Source: Dasyornis broadbenti
Lineage: Eukaryota; Chordata; Aves; Passeriformes; Dasyornithidae
DNA length: 64,000 bases
Assembly (NCBI GenBank): GCA_013397935.1
Contig: VZRN01006401.1
Span: 609,490 to 673,489 of the forward strand
Direction of reading: 5' to 3'
In this document: positions 49,224 to 61,124 of the stretch, piece after piece
Layout of the letters: the number at the start of each line of letters is the position of its first letter
Numbering within the stretch: position 1 is the stretch's first letter
Notes under the pieces: generated by a model
Seen by the model: the letters and a program-made list of their open reading frames with translations, nothing else
Databases searched by the model: none
What the model was told of the DNA's origin: nothing
Program-made: the position numbers and the translations under genes

Positions 49224-49283
49224 CAGTAATTCCATTCACAATAATTCAGTATTCAAACATCAGTAATTCCATTCACAATAATT
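49224..49283. repeat. 37-bp period direct duplication
   Basis: A 23-base block starting CAGTAATTCCATTCACAATA occurs at 49224-49246 and again, identical, at 49261-49283. Confidence 0.95.
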
Positions 49284-49624
49284 AGCATTTATCAAAATTA
49301 TAACCAACTAAATTTGGAGTCCTACACCAGGAAATGGTAGACATTATAGTAATAATTTGCTTCAACTATAACAACATTTGCTTTAATGTTCAGTCTTTTT
49401 TCCTTTGCAGACTGTACACATGCACAAAACACAAAATCTGAAGACAAAATCTTATCGTGACCTCACATCAGTATTAAACATGAATATTTTTCTTTTCATT
49501 AATCTAATTGTTCTTACTTCATACTGTCATGAGGTCAAGAGTTCTACCTTTCTGTGTTCATTCGCAGGAAAAAAAAAAATCTTGTTTTAAAGGTGGATAG
49601 AATGGATCTTCACCAATCTTAAGC

Positions 49625-49653
49625 AATAAATAAATAAATAAATAAATAAATAA
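49625..49653. repeat. (AAAT)n microsatellite
   Basis: About seven AAAT units within an AT-rich intron. Confidence 0.95.
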
Positions 49654-50956
49654 TCACATAGCTGGAATTTAACCAGTAGTTGTAACTGAATTAGCAAGCT
49701 CACACTTGGGCATTCTATTTGAAAAAGTTATTACTAACATGAGCAAAAGGGAACTTATATCCTTTTGAATCCAAGAACTGTAGAAAGTTTCTGGGTTTTA
49801 CATAGGTAGCCACTTATCAACTATTAGCTGAAGTACTTATTTTTCTAGATCACCTCCTTTACTGTCTGTTTTTGGTCTGTAGATGCTGTGGAATTCCTGG
49901 TAGATACACTCAAGAACTTTGGGGATTGAGTGCACCAAACCAAGAGAAGGGTGAAGCTCCAGCTAATAAATGTTCCTTAAAGTAGAACTTAAAGCCAACA
50001 AAAACAAAGAAAGAACAAATAGATCTCAAATAAGGCATTTATAAATAGTCTGCATAAGAAACATTGCAATAGCTTCATTTGCAAGAATATATTGCAATGC
50101 TTTAGTGCACATAACATATCAAACATCAAATATGAAAATAGATCTGAAGCCTTAATAAATGTAATTATCTTGGAATGCATCTAAGTAGTCTCATTCACTA
50201 ACGAAAACAGAAAATGTTTTAAATTCTCATCTGTTAGTTGACATGGTTTATTAACCACACTGTCACATCTACTATGATTATGCCTGCCCATTAAAACTGC
50301 CTGCACTTGGAAATAAACCCTCAGATAAACAACACAAAATCACAAGGTCTGTGGGGAGAGGAATATGGGCAAGGAGCTCAAGACAGAGGCAGGAATCCAG
50401 AAGGGACCTGAGGCAAGGAGCTCTTGACTTCTGGGTGTGTATCAGCTGCTCTGTGGCTTCTCTGCATAACCCACAGTGTTGCACAGCCGCAGGATCAGGA
50501 ATAAGGGGCAGGTCTGTGCTGCAGGGAATGTGTGGGTTCCACGTGTAAAATCACAGTGCACACACGTCCAGCTGGGCAACTGTACTCAGAAGAGTGAAAG
50601 AATGTGGCCAAATGGCTGGGAAAGTTGTCCCACCAGGTCAGGATACTGATGCAGTGATCCTGAGGCCAGGCTAACCTCAGTAATTACTTTCATCATTACA
50701 GTTTAATATTCTGTACCCACAGGAACACTATTAGGAATACTAATGCCCAAGTGCACTGCAAGATGCAATTACAAAATCCATTGTCATGAAAGGGCAGTAT
50801 AAAGCTGCTGGGGGAGGAATCACTTTTTCTCATTTTTTTTTCCTGGATATCTAAATAGCATAAAACTTTTTATCTATTGCTTGATTCACCATAAGACTGC
50901 AACTTTTCCAAACAGTCTTATTTTCAGGTGTTGAATCCTAAATTTTTTACAGTCAG

Positions 50957-51949
50957 TGTGGTGACTGGATGCCGGGTGCCCACTAAGCTGCTCTATCACT
51001 CCCTCAGCAGTACAAGAGAGAGACAATATAATAAAAATCTCATGGGTAGAGACAGGTACTGGGAGAGATCTCACCAGTTACTGTCATACTGTCATAGACA
51101 AAACAAACTTGATTTGGGAAAAATTGATCTATTGCTGTTCAAAATCAGAGTAGGATAATGAGAAATAAAACCAAATCTTAAAACAGCTTCCTCCCACTCC
51201 TCCTGTATTCCTAGGTTCAACTCCACTCCTGATTTTCTCTCCGCCAACTAACGGGTCAAGTGGACAGGGAATGGGAGTTGCAATCAGTTAATCAGGTGCT
51301 GTCTTTGCCACTCCTTCCTCTTTTGTGGGAGAATTCCTCATGGTCTTTCCCTGCATGGGGTCCTTCCCACAGGAGACAGTGGACCACAAACTGCTCCAAC
51401 CTCAGTCCTTTCCATAGGCTGCAGTTTTTCTCAAACTGCTTCAGCATGGGTTCCCCACAGAGTCACAAGTCCTGCCAGCAAAACTATGTCAGTGCAGGAT
51501 CCTCTCTCCACGAGGCCACAGGTCCTGCCAGGAGACTGCTCCAGCACAGGCTTCCCACAGGCTCCCAGCCTCCTTCAGGCATCCACAGGCTCTGGTGTGG
51601 GGTCCTCCTTGGGCTGCAGGTGGAGCTGTGCTCCACCATGAAGCTCCACAGGCTGCAGGGACACAGGTGCCTCACCATGGTCTGCACCAGGGGCTGCAGG
51701 GGAATCATTGCTCCAGCATCTGGAGCACCTCCTCACCTTCTTCACTGACCTTGGTGTCTGCAGGGCTGTTTTCTTCTCACTTCTCTCTCTGGCTGTAGTT
51801 GCTGTTGCACAGGTTTTTTTCTCCCTTCCTGAATCTGTTATCCCAGAGGCACTACCATTGTCACTGAGGGGCTCAGCACTGATCAGCAGTGGGTCTGTCT
51901 TGGAGCCGTGTGACATTGGCTCTGTCGGACATGGGGGAAGCTTCTAACA
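50957..51949 (-). mobile_element. ERV LTR (ERVL-like), minus strand
   Basis: On the minus strand the segment starts TGTTAGAAGCTTCCCCCATG. It contains GACACCAAGGTCAGTGAAGA and TTGGTTTTATTTCTCATTAT (polyadenylation region). It ends GGCATCCAGTCACCACA, a pattern of the common avian ERVL-type LTR. No clear target duplication is visible. The long frames here (up to 162 codons) come from tandem CTGCAGG/CTCCA units in the LTR and are not genes. Confidence 0.8.
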
Positions 51950-52907
51950 GAAACAAACAAGTTGTGTGGACATATTCCCTCTGGGCCTCCTAAAACTTAC
52001 CAATAAACACAGTGACATTAGCCAACAAAATTCACAGGCAGATAGAAATCAGGGCAAAAATCAACTATTCTTTATTTAAACAGAAGTTAGAAAAGTCTCT
52101 AGTATATGTATAAATGTAAAAGTTTTCATGTCAATTATCTATGTACCCACTTTAGATGAATCATTCATGCTAAAATTATTTTGAGTCTTTCATATTGTTT
52201 TAGAACAAAATTTGAGATCCAGTGATGCTGGCAACATTCCTTTTTTATTGCGAGCAATGTGGAAGGCCTGGTGGCAGCAGCAGCACAACAGGAGCCTCTT
52301 GTACCAAAATCCCAACTTCCGTCTGTGGACTAAAAGCTGAGTTACGAAAGTTAGATAATTAAGCTTCCCAACCTGCAGCCTCTGAAATCAAAGCTCAGGG
52401 AAAGGAAATACCCTGTGGCAGGATACAGAGTAAAGCTGAGGCAGATTTTTAGACCCAAAGGAAAAGGTGAGGATTTGAAATGCTGTACTTTAATTATTAG
52501 CACAGGAATTCACAGCTATCTGAAATTTTTCAAAGTGAAATACAAAGTACAAAGTTTGTTTATATTCTCTTTAAAGTGTCTTCTCTTGTACTCTAAATGT
52601 GACTAGCTCCTTATCCACTGCATTACAGAAAAAAAATTAAATTATCCTTTTATTTACCTTCCATGCCTCTCAAATACTATTTCTAGTTGTCTCAAACAAT
52701 AGCAGATGTGGCTTTAACATGTCATATGAAGCTCTGCAATTTTTCCAGTGTTTTGTTTCTTATGTTGAGGAAATGATAACTTTCTTCTCTTGAGCTTCAG
52801 GCCTTGTGTTTGCAAACATCCATGGGCTTTATTTTTAATTGGCACACCTTAACACTGTAAAGCCATTCAGACTTTAATCAAAGTTTCCCATTATGGATTT
52901 CACCTAC

Positions 52908-53144
52908 TTGCCCAAGATAGCTATACCATAAATTCAATCTAATTGTTGGTTTGCTATGTTCCTCAGCAGTGAGGTGAAGTTGCAAACACATCTTTGTAAG
53001 TGTTGACACACACTGAGGCTTGAGATCAAACCCAGAATGTTTATACATGACGTCAATCACAGCTTGGGCCAAACTGACTCTTTTCTTCTGGGTCCAAAGC
53101 ATTCTGGCAAGCTTCAACGTAAACATATAGAAGCTGAAGAGATA
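52908..53144 (-). CDS. Large internal exon of coiled-coil-type gene
   Basis: This 237-base exon (79 codons, phase 0 at both ends) is among the most convincing. It reads YLFSFYMFTLKLARMLWTQ, then RVSLAQAVIDVMYKHSGFD, then TKMCLQLHLTAEEHSK. The donor CAA|GTAGGT is good, while the acceptor (TGTACTTTGGAG) is weak. The sequence is helical with regular Leu spacing. The next exon downstream is not found until 47 kb, across about 5.9 kb holding two LTRs. At least one exon is probably missing from my list, because phase 0 here does not meet the two-base start at 47040. Confidence 0.85.
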
Positions 53145-54263
53145 CTCCAAAGTACATTTAGAAATGTTTATTCACCCAAATATTCATTCTATGTTGGGGA
53201 GAGATTTCTGAACATGGAGGTTGCTGCCTGTATTAAATCTAGAGTAACCTGGTGCAGCATCACATCTATGGTACAGGGTATTATTGAATGCTTCATCAGA
53301 AGGGTCAAGAACAGAACACAGAAAAAACCACTCACAGGAGAAATTTCTTCCAAATCTTGCAAAGTTAACATTTGGGGGTTTTTCTACCGAAACATGTAGA
53401 CTTTTATGAGACATGTTTTTCTTTTTAAAAAGTAAGGCAGTGTACTTACTGTTTTAAAAACACCCGCGTCTTTCAACAACTGCTCTATTCTCATATATTT
53501 GAAAAGCTCCATTTCCCTCCACCTGAAACCTGCTGACTCTTCCAAGTCTTTCTATTACCACATTTGGCAACGACTGTCACTCTTATTTTATAGTTTTTGG
53601 AGAAACTCCAAATTAATTGACGATGTAATTAAAGATGCACAAAGATTCAAGCCCTCTTTAGGCTCCTCTACCAAGAATAGCTGTTAAGTTCTTTTTAATT
53701 AAAAAATTTTGTTTACAAATGCCCACAGCTTAGGTCAGGAAAAGAAATGTTTCAAGAGCAACAGCATATGTGAACTCTTCAGATGACATTGTAGTACTTT
53801 TTGGTCAAATGTAATTAGGAGATTGAAAATATGAACATCCAGTGCTCTTCCTTCTGGACATACCAGTAATGTCACTATGCAAGGATCTAGATCTGACTCT
53901 TTTGCATTAACACTTCAGCAGAAAAGCATTCACATTACTTTCCATACTGAAACCAAAACATTCTGGAAGAAGAGGAAGCAGAAAGGCTTAGGAAGCAACT
54001 TGGTTGTTGAAAATGCAGATTTCAAGTTCTCTCTCAAGTTCTCTGATTTAGTCCTGCCTCACCTGAACTGTTCTGAGGAAGCTAAGAGAGTGCTTGAGCA
54101 ATAGACCAATAGCAAGTGTTATATTGGCTAAGCTAAGCTGCTGGACAAAGTGCTATTGTTTCCTCATTCTTCTGCATGAACTCTGTCCCAGATGGAAACA
54201 AAGCCAGTGAGACTCATTTCCATTCCATTTCAGCTAAAAGTAAGAGACGTCCAGCAACAGCAC

Positions 54264-54432
54264 ATCTGTACATTTAATCCTGCATAGATAGCTGGGTTGT
54301 GAGAGCAATTCCAGAATATACTCTTTGATGCTTTTGGAGGAGAATAACTGTATTGTTGCTGTAGAGGTTTCATTCTTCTCTAGCTGGAGCTTTTTGTTCA
54401 TTAAATATAGCAAGTTTCCTTGTACAAAAGAC
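54264..54432 (-). CDS. Internal exon of large coiled-coil-type gene
   Basis: A strong acceptor (CATTTTTATCATAG) precedes a 169-base open stretch reading SFVQGNLLYLMNKKLQLEK and later SIKEYILELLSQPSYLCR. The donor GAT|GTGCTG is weak. It was picked because it gives phase 0 into the next exon; the alternative AAAT|GTACAG lies eight bases upstream. The sequence is amphipathic and helix-like, with alternating Leu and charged residues. Confidence 0.75.
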
Positions 54433-54825
54433 CTATGATAAAAATGAAAGGTGGATTCACAGATCACAGAGCAATGGAAAGTGAAGTCTATTGGGATGAG
54501 GGCAGGAGTTTAGTGAACTAAGCAATTAGAAAGTCTTTTATACAGCTCTGTAACACAAAACCCCACTATGAAAACAGGAGAGTAGCCTTAGGAGATTTCC
54601 TAAACTACATACTTTTAGTTTTAAAAGGTTTTCTACTTAAAGCCTCTTCAAGGGTACACAGGAGATTCCCTAACACCCTCTACCATTTCTATTTTGAGAC
54701 CTGCCCTGTGTTACTCCAGGACTGAGAACGAAACCCTTCAAGTGTATAAAGATGACCTCAATTAGTGCCATTTCTCCCTGTGTCTGAAGTGGTTTCTCTG
54801 CTCCTTTCCACTTCCTGATACTCAC

Positions 54826-54895
54826 AGCATTGTCCTTGAGACTGCTGAGTCCCCTAGACAGAAATGCACTTCCAAGCTCCTCTGGGCCCATTCCT
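54826..54895 (-). CDS. Internal exon of large coiled-coil-type gene
   Basis: A 70-base stretch ends at a perfect donor, GCT|GTGAGTATC. Its acceptor, GACAAGTTCAG, has a poor pyrimidine tract. The chosen frame reads EWAQRSLEVHFCLGDSAVS. Its phases fit both sides: it completes the codon left by 55311-55405 and leaves two bases that the exon at 54264-54432 completes as Leu. A second frame (GPEELGSAFLSRGLSSLKD) is also open but does not fit the downstream phase. Confidence 0.6.
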
Positions 54896-55310
54896 CTGAA
54901 CTTGTCTAATCTTCATCTTTCAACACTGAAATCTTCGGGCAGAAACCTTGTATGCGTCCGTGGGCCATGGTAAAATACAGTCACATGTCTAGATTCAGAG
55001 AAAGGATGGGGAGAGCCCTCAGGATATGCAGTAGCCCTTGTGAATAACAATGCTACACATTGCTTAATACACATTTTAGTGTTGCTTTGTTTATTGGTTT
55101 TAACTACATAATAAGCATGGCACTTCTTTCTCAGATTAAATAACAATGAAAAAATAAATCTATAGTAAATACAGAATTATAGAATATATACAGTTGCTGG
55201 CTCTAGCGTCTGTATGTATGCACAACAGGAAACCTTGAAAGGGAATATTACACAACCCAAAGTGAACTGATTGCAAATCACTGCTTTCAGACCAAGGAAA
55301 GCTTCTGTAC

Positions 55311-55405
55311 CTGACTTTTTTTTCCAAGAGAGCAGTTTCACAGATCCAGAGGTCAAGCAGTAAAGCACATTAATCCACAGAGGCATATGCTCAGCCAAGG
55401 ATGGG
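55311..55405 (-). CDS. Internal exon of large coiled-coil-type gene
   Basis: Ninety-five bases on the minus strand read PSLAEHMPLWINVLYCL then TSGSVKLLSWKKKS. The donor TCAG|GTACAG is excellent. The acceptor (CAATTCAATCACATCAAG) is only fair. The exon needs one base before its first codon and leaves one base. That base fits the two-base start of the exon at 54826-54895. Confidence 0.7.
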
Positions 55406-55539
55406 CTTGATGTGATTGAATTGCTCACAAGTTACATGGCCTAAGATGGACAAAAAAAAAAAAGAGATAACAAGCAGATGCCAGTATCACAGGGATTTCC
55501 ACATGCCTACAGTCCCTGGGCTTGTGGGAATTCTGTTTA

Positions 55540-55632
55540 TTTATAGCACTGGCTTGTGGTTTTTGCTTGCAGGCAACCCCAGGCCAGGAAAAGATTTTAG
55601 GTTCCATAAGCTTTGGCGCACCCCAGAGTATT
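55540..55632 (-). CDS. Possible exon behind a strong acceptor (frame unresolved)
   Basis: The minus-strand acceptor GCTCTTTTCCTTGCAG is strong, and two frames remain open after it. One reads YSGVRQSLWNLKSFPGLG and the other ILWGAPKLMEPKIFSWPG. The second takes the phase left by 56872-56963, but no good donor with the right phase follows. The left end is therefore arbitrary. This may be an alternative or decaying exon. Confidence 0.3.
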
Positions 55633-56094
55633 CTGCAAGGAAAAGAGCAAGCGTACCAGCCATTTGGTTTAAACATATCTCTTCCATCATCTTTTAACAA
55701 ATTTTCTTTGCAAGGTTCAAGTTCAAAAGAGCCACATCAAGACATAAAGCCAGAGAAAACACAAGAAAACTAGGGGAGGAAAGTCAAGAGAAGCTTAATT
55801 TTTCACAGCACCAGATCCTGTTGGTATCATCTTCACTCTCAGATCAGTGGAAAACAGCATAGATTACTCAAAGATAAGTTTTACTAAGAGGTGTATCAGG
55901 CCAGAGAGTGGATCAAGGGGGCAGGTTTTCTTTTCAGATAGCTTAGTATCAGAAAAGTCAGCCTTCATAATTTGAAAACTACTGTGAAAGGAGGAAAAAA
56001 CATCACTACAAATGTTTCAATGTTATCAGTCCATGAGAAACCCGTAAATAATTGATGCTTTTGTTTTCTTGGTTGTGATACTTTCCCAATTATA

Positions 56095-56158
56095 GTTAAT
56101 CTTGATAATAAATCATTAATCAAGTACAGTGAATCTGAAAAGTTTAGAGCTGCAGAGT
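56095..56158 (-). CDS. Possible internal exon (low confidence)
   Basis: The minus strand shows an acceptor (GGTTTTCAACTCTGCAG) and an open stretch reading LNFSDSLYLINDLLSRLTI, closing near AAA|GTATCA. The sequence is protein-like. However, it needs two borrowed bases at its start, and neither neighbour supplies that phase. It is either a real exon with a missing partner or a chance open stretch. The end coordinates are approximate. Confidence 0.25.
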
Positions 56159-56871
56159 TGAAAACCAGCCATGGGATTTCCAAGCTTCTTCTTCCTCACT
56201 TTTCTAGAAGTATAGCTGGTCTTTTCTAGAAATCTGTAATAGTCTCCCTTAACTCAACTCTTACTATAAAAAAAAAAAAGAAGTCTAGAACATCAAATAA
56301 TTTGTGGATTTTTATTTACAACTGAGAAAATTTAGAATGGTAGGAAGTTAAATATAGTCCTGGAAAAAGCAATCCAGTACATTAATTAAAAGACATTCAG
56401 AAAAAAAAAAATATTTTTCTTTTCCAATTCCCTGTACCTAGAAGATGTGCTTGCTCATTATATTATTTAACTACATTAGTAAATGTCCCTTCTCTGTGAT
56501 TATTCCCCCCAGGGTGACTTTGATGTCTATAGCCCTGAAATAATGCAAAACTGTGACATTAACAATATGTGACAACCAATTCCACATGTTCAGTTAGGTC
56601 TTTGTAGCTCATTCATCACTTAACCAACTAGAAGGATAAAGAAAGGTCCCAGAAATCCAGTCAGCACTTGGTCTTGCAGAAGTATAGCAACAATTCAAGT
56701 CATGGGCTCGGCCTACTTTGAAAACAGCAAACCTAACTATCACAGGTCTTTTAGACCTTTGGATATCTTACATTTGTCCTTCTTAATATACTGGCTGGTC
56801 ACAAGCAGCGGCTGTTCCCAATCTCCTTTGGGTCCTCTAAATTCACACCATATGTTATGTAAATCCCTCAC

Positions 56872-56963
56872 TGGTCCTGTGTGTGAAGATATCCATCCTC
56901 ACTAGTGTGAGAGTTGCGATGGTTTTCCACCTCTGCCAACTCCATGAACTGAGCGCTGCGGGC
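56872..56963 (-). CDS. Internal exon of large coiled-coil-type gene
   Basis: A strong acceptor (GTGTCTCTTTTTCATGGCACAG) on the minus strand precedes 92 bases encoding ARSAQFMELAEVENHRN followed by SHTSEDGYLHTQD. The donor CCA|GTGAGG is strong. The charged, fully open sequence with good sites at both ends makes this one of the clearest exons. It starts in phase 0 and leaves two bases. The exon following it in transcription order was not fixed with certainty; a 1-base-start reading at 55632 is one possibility. Confidence 0.8.
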
Positions 56964-57836
56964 CTGTGCCATGAAAAAGAGACACCCAGGAAGCAGCAGT
57001 CAGCTCTGCAAGGATTGCAGTTCTGTATAACTGACCTACCTAAGAGTAGATCTGGCCTCGGAACATGGTATTTTGTCACTAGCAGAGAACAACTAAATAA
57101 AATACTGCCAAAATATTACCTTTTTACAGGTAAGACCTACCCTGTGACTTCATTTATACTATCACAAAGTAAGACATTCCGTATGAATTTTTTATTGTGC
57201 CTGGTTTTTCCTTCAGACACATAAATTCACAAAGAGCACCAAGAAGATATTAAAATGCAAAAGATTAGCTCTTGAACTAAGGTAAAACTTTTTGTTTTTC
57301 TAATTTAGCTCAAGTTTGGCAAAAAACGTCTTAAATTCTGACATTCAATGTCAACATATTTCCTAAACCTTCTTGGCTAAGTTCTACTTGCAAGATTTGG
57401 AGATAAGCTCACACAACACATGGACTTTAGCACTAATTTAAAGGAACATTCATTGACTGATGTCCCAAATTGCTGTGACATCAGAACTTGTTCAGCAGAA
57501 TAGTTTAACAATGACCTTATTTTTCTAAAAACCCTTCAGCATATTTAAGAGAGAATCGTCTACCTTGGCAGTGAGTCGTTAGTTATGTTGGTAACACCCC
57601 AGGCAAGAATCCAGTACTGCAGTCAGCAGAAGTGGTGTTCATTCTCAAAAGATTCTCTTTCTTGACTAGGAGTGCCACAAAGAGAATTACATACATTCAT
57701 TTCTGGCTGTATAATTACTGAAGTTAATCTTCCAATGTAAATAAACACTCAGTATAGGATTATAGCCATGGAAAATTTTAAAATGATTCTCCTTGTAAAA
57801 GTCTAGCAAGAAAGTGCAAGGTCCTGGTTTTCCCAC

Positions 57837-57886
57837 TGGTTTTGTTATTTCCTGGTCTGTAACGCACCTTTGTTCTCCCTTCAGTG
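57837..57886 (-). CDS. Probable short internal exon
   Basis: A 50-base exon lies behind the acceptor CATCATTATTTAG and reads LKGEQRCVTDQEITKP up to donor ACCA|GTGGGA. It accepts the single leftover base of the 58964-59057 exon and ends in phase 0, which the exon at 56872-56963 requires. Both splice sites are only moderate. The two-sided phase fit is the main support. Confidence 0.5.
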
Positions 57887-58963
57887 CTAAATAATGATGC
57901 ACAATGTACTGGGACTTCCTCTTTTCACTGGCTGTCCTGCCTTGACAGGATTTCCAGTGCTACCAAAACTTTCCCTGCTAGCACCCAGGTGTCTCAAATT
58001 CTAATCAAAGAAAGGATTGAGAAAATGAAAAGCTATTTACTTTAGTCATTGGAATCTTAGAATTTAAACGTGCTGGGAAGAACAGCTTGCCAGCTTCACA
58101 GATCTATGCTGAATTAGAATTCATTCTTTACCATAAAGTTTATGAGGCACCCCTGAAAAATGTTCACCTAATTTGAACCTCATGTTGGATCAGCCTGGTC
58201 AGATTCCTTTCATTTTTTTGATACAGTTCTCTGCACTCTGTTCTTTCCTTATTCTTCTGAACAAACTGTCTGTTTCACTGCTCTTAATGATGGGGTGCAG
58301 AATCTGCTAAAGGTTAAATCAAAGCCCTTTACAGAAGAATTAAATTCGACCTGATTGAGGTAAATAAATAAGCAAATGCTGGGCTGACGTCACCATAGCA
58401 GACAGAAGAGATTTTTCATTGTGTTTTTAAACAACCTTATGGAGAACATTCATTGAAATATCTCCTTTCAAGATCTTGACTCTTTTTTTGGTGATTCCTG
58501 TTCTTATTCATAAACTTCTCAGTCAAGACTACTGCACTCTGCAAAAGGGGTATGTGACTGCAAAACTGGAGATCTCTTACAAAAAAAAACCAAAAAAAGT
58601 AATTAAGACTTTCTCCTTGTCATGCTTGTTTTGGGAGTCATATTTTAAAGAGACTGCCCAAACCTTCTAAATATTACTTGTGCCTATGGAAAACATTAAT
58701 AGCCAGTTATTTATCTTAGTAGCAGATCAAGTAACTGGATATTTGTGTGATGTTTTTTGCCTGCAGGTTTTGGGTTTTCTGCTCTCATTCTGCTCAGGTT
58801 TACTGGGGCTTAATAAATCCCTTTTGGGTGATAAAGCAAGCACTTATACTCCTACATATATTTTATCTACTTTCTTCCAAGCTGAATCTCAAAATGGGAC
58901 AGAAGATAGTTTTAATGTAACGTAATTTGTTGGTTTGCAGGGCCTTCCATCATTGTAACTCAC

Positions 58964-59057
58964 ACCTCTGATCATCTCCATCCCAAGCAGTCTGCTGGGG
59001 AGGGTGCAGCACTGACTCAGTCTCAGTTTCAGATGGGTTATGTGCTGAGCTATCACA
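58964..59057 (-). CDS. Probable internal exon, acidic Ser/Glu-rich
   Basis: Ninety-four bases on the minus strand end at an excellent donor, AGGT|GTGAGTTAC. They read CDSSAHNPSETETESVL and end TAWDGDDQR. The start rests on the acceptor GTGAGCCAG, which has a weak pyrimidine tract. It was chosen because it gives phase 0, matching the preceding exon at 60968-61124. The acidic, Ser-rich character resembles a disordered linker. The plus strand is also open here behind a reasonable acceptor at 58940, so the strand call rests on the donor and the phase. Confidence 0.5.
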
Positions 59058-60967
59058 CTGGCTCACAGTTGACAATGTGGAGGGATTCATAACACAGGTT
59101 AACCCCTCCAATTTTTAGCATAGATTAAATGATAACATATTTAAGAAACAATGCTATGCATTTTGTGCTTATATCACATGCTACCTACCTGTTAGGTGGG
59201 TCTCAAGCAGTTTGCCAGTAAATTGGCTTCCCTGTTGTTCAGTTCTTCAAAGATGGTTCTGTGCAGTATATTAAAAAAATACCCAAACAAAACACATTAG
59301 AAACTGTTGTTAAGGAAATACTGTTGCCTCTGCTGCTAAACTGACTGTCAAATGAACTGTAATCAGATTAGTAAATATTTATTTAGGCTTTAGTTGAAGT
59401 TCAAGAGTATATATCCATATCCATGTATTAGTCCAGGAGACAGACAGGCCCCTGTGCAATAATGTCTCTCTCATTGCGAGGACTCTCTGAAGTATTTCAC
59501 AGCTAATCTCCAGATCAGAGATTGCATACATGGAAGGTCAGAACTGATCTTTGCATCATTTCTTCTGCCACCGAGAAGAAGAGAGGAATGAAAGCAAAGG
59601 TATATTATTTGGAATCCAGGAGATTTTGTCCCAATGCCTGCTCCCTGGAAAGCTGACACTTCCCATTGGAAAGCAAAAGTTTTCAAATTACTTTTTCTGA
59701 CTTGAAAATTTGAAGATGCTTGCACACTCAGTTCAACATTTCTTTAGTGGAAAAACATGATTTTCTAGTTCCAAGAAGTTTTCATTAAGGAATTTTAACT
59801 GGTTATATTTTTAAAGGGTAAGTGTGATCATATTAGAAATAATACTAAAGTAACCTTGAAAATATCATCAACTCAATATCAATCCCCTAATCCCCTACAT
59901 TTTATTTCTTTTCAAAGAAGTTTAGGGTTTTTCAGGTTCAGGGATGAAGGTGGTGGGGTTTTTTATTTGGTTGCTTTGATTTTTTGTTTTGGAGGTTTTG
60001 GGGGGGGGTTTTGTTTTGTTTTGTTTGTTTGTTTGTTTGTTTGTTTGTTTGTTTGTTTGTTTGTTTTCTGGGGGTGGGTGGAGTGTTAGAAGTCTTAACA
60101 CAGGGAAAAATAGGGGCTGGAAGCTTACTTCCTTTTGGTTATAGCCACAGTCCTTCTTACGTGTGTTTACTTCTATGTGTTTCTATGGACAAAACCACAC
60201 AAACAAGTTTCTAGTACATAAGAAATAAATGTGAGTTCAAAATGTTGAAAAAACTCCTTATAGAATACTGTCATGCTTCTTCAGGTTTTCTACATGAGCA
60301 CTTTGGGATGAGCGTTAAGTAGCAGAAATTCTACAGCTCAAAAGACAAAATACTATATATCTCACATCAAACCACTAGTATCAGCATGAGATACTGATTC
60401 TGTTCAGGATATTCAACAAAAAAAGTTGGGGAGTCTAAGTTTGACGAGATTTAGGAATTACGTTTGTAGTTATTTTTTCCAGTCTGTGAAGTAAATGTAC
60501 TAATTGTATCACTTCAGCCACATGCCCTCATCCAAGATTAAAAAACAGTAAATCCTAAGATCTGCCTAAATCTAATAATACATTTTGGGAGTCATTAGGA
60601 GTTATCTAAACAAGCATTTCCATAAATTGCATAATGCCTCCGATTTTTCAGGAACATCTGTACTGTTTGATAGTCCCGCTCTTAGGAAGGTTGTAGTTTG
60701 AGCAGAGCCAGCAGCACCTATCTAAGTGAATGTTTATCTAGCAGTCATTATTGACATTGTACTTCTACATGCCTGGAGTGTGTTTGTTACAGAGCACTGG
60801 TAAATACAAGTATTTAGTTGGTTAGAGCAAGATGGGATTCTGAGGAATAGGTTACCTTGAATCCCTCAGATCATTCAGTGTGATCACAACACATGGAGAG
60901 ATCCAGAGCACTGGATAAGGTACTCCTGGTGAAGAACATGCTGTGGAAGACTCAGGTGGTACCTCAC
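59058..60967. other. Intron
   Basis: Contains the (TTTG)n tract at 60009-60067. A superb minus-strand acceptor near 59575 (CTCTTCTTCTCGGTGGCAG) leads into frames that fail the phase test between the exons at 61.1 and 59.06 kb. Confidence 0.4.
60000..60067. repeat. G-run plus (TTTG)n microsatellite
   Basis: About nine G followed by TTTTG then TTTG units, about 14 in all. The Val/Cys/Leu/Phe repeat frame across it is an artefact. Confidence 0.95.
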
Positions 60968-61124
60968 CTTGCAGTCAGCTGGTGGGTAGTGAACATGCAG
61001 CTGAGAACTCAGGCCACCAGAAACCTCTGTGCCTCCTTTGGCAGTATCTTCTGTGCTGGGTTTTAGGCTACCAGCCTTGAAGGAGTGGACAGCAGCACTG
61101 GTGGTCAGGCTTCTCTCTGTGGAC
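60968..61124 (-). CDS. Internal exon of large coiled-coil-type gene
   Basis: On the minus strand the acceptor GTATTTCAG is followed by 157 open bases. They encode Ser/Thr/Gly-rich sequence, including STERSLTTSAAVHSFKAG and TEDTAKGGTEVSGGL, and end HVHYPPADCK. The donor AAG|GTGAGG is strong. The exon takes over phase 2 from 63765-63928 and ends in phase 0. The composition suggests a flexible linker and not a folded domain. A competing candidate at about 61.32-61.37 kb fails the phase test, which favours direct splicing from 63.9 kb to this exon. Confidence 0.8.

Larger units (their letters stand above)
47041..52907. other. Intron interrupted by two LTRs
   Basis: Besides the LTRs, tandem repeats and microsatellite listed separately, I see AT-rich intron. 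Phase between the flanking exons disagrees, so at least one exon here is unfound. A 42-base open stretch near 49.1 kb (acceptor CACTGGAAACAG, donor CAT|GTAAAG) is a weak candidate. Confidence 0.4.

Noticed and set aside
50278..50330. Strong minus-strand acceptor CATATTCCTCTCCCCACAG
   Set aside because: In the phase required after the 53.1-kb exon it gives an immediate stop.
51260..51748. 162-codon plus-strand frame and overlapping minus frames
   Set aside because: Explained by internal tandem units of the ERV LTR.
58270..58322. Minus-strand open stretch QILHPIIKSSETDSLF behind acceptor ATTTAACCTTTAG
   Set aside because: Its phase fits neither the 59.06-kb exon nor the 57.89-kb exon, which fit each other directly.
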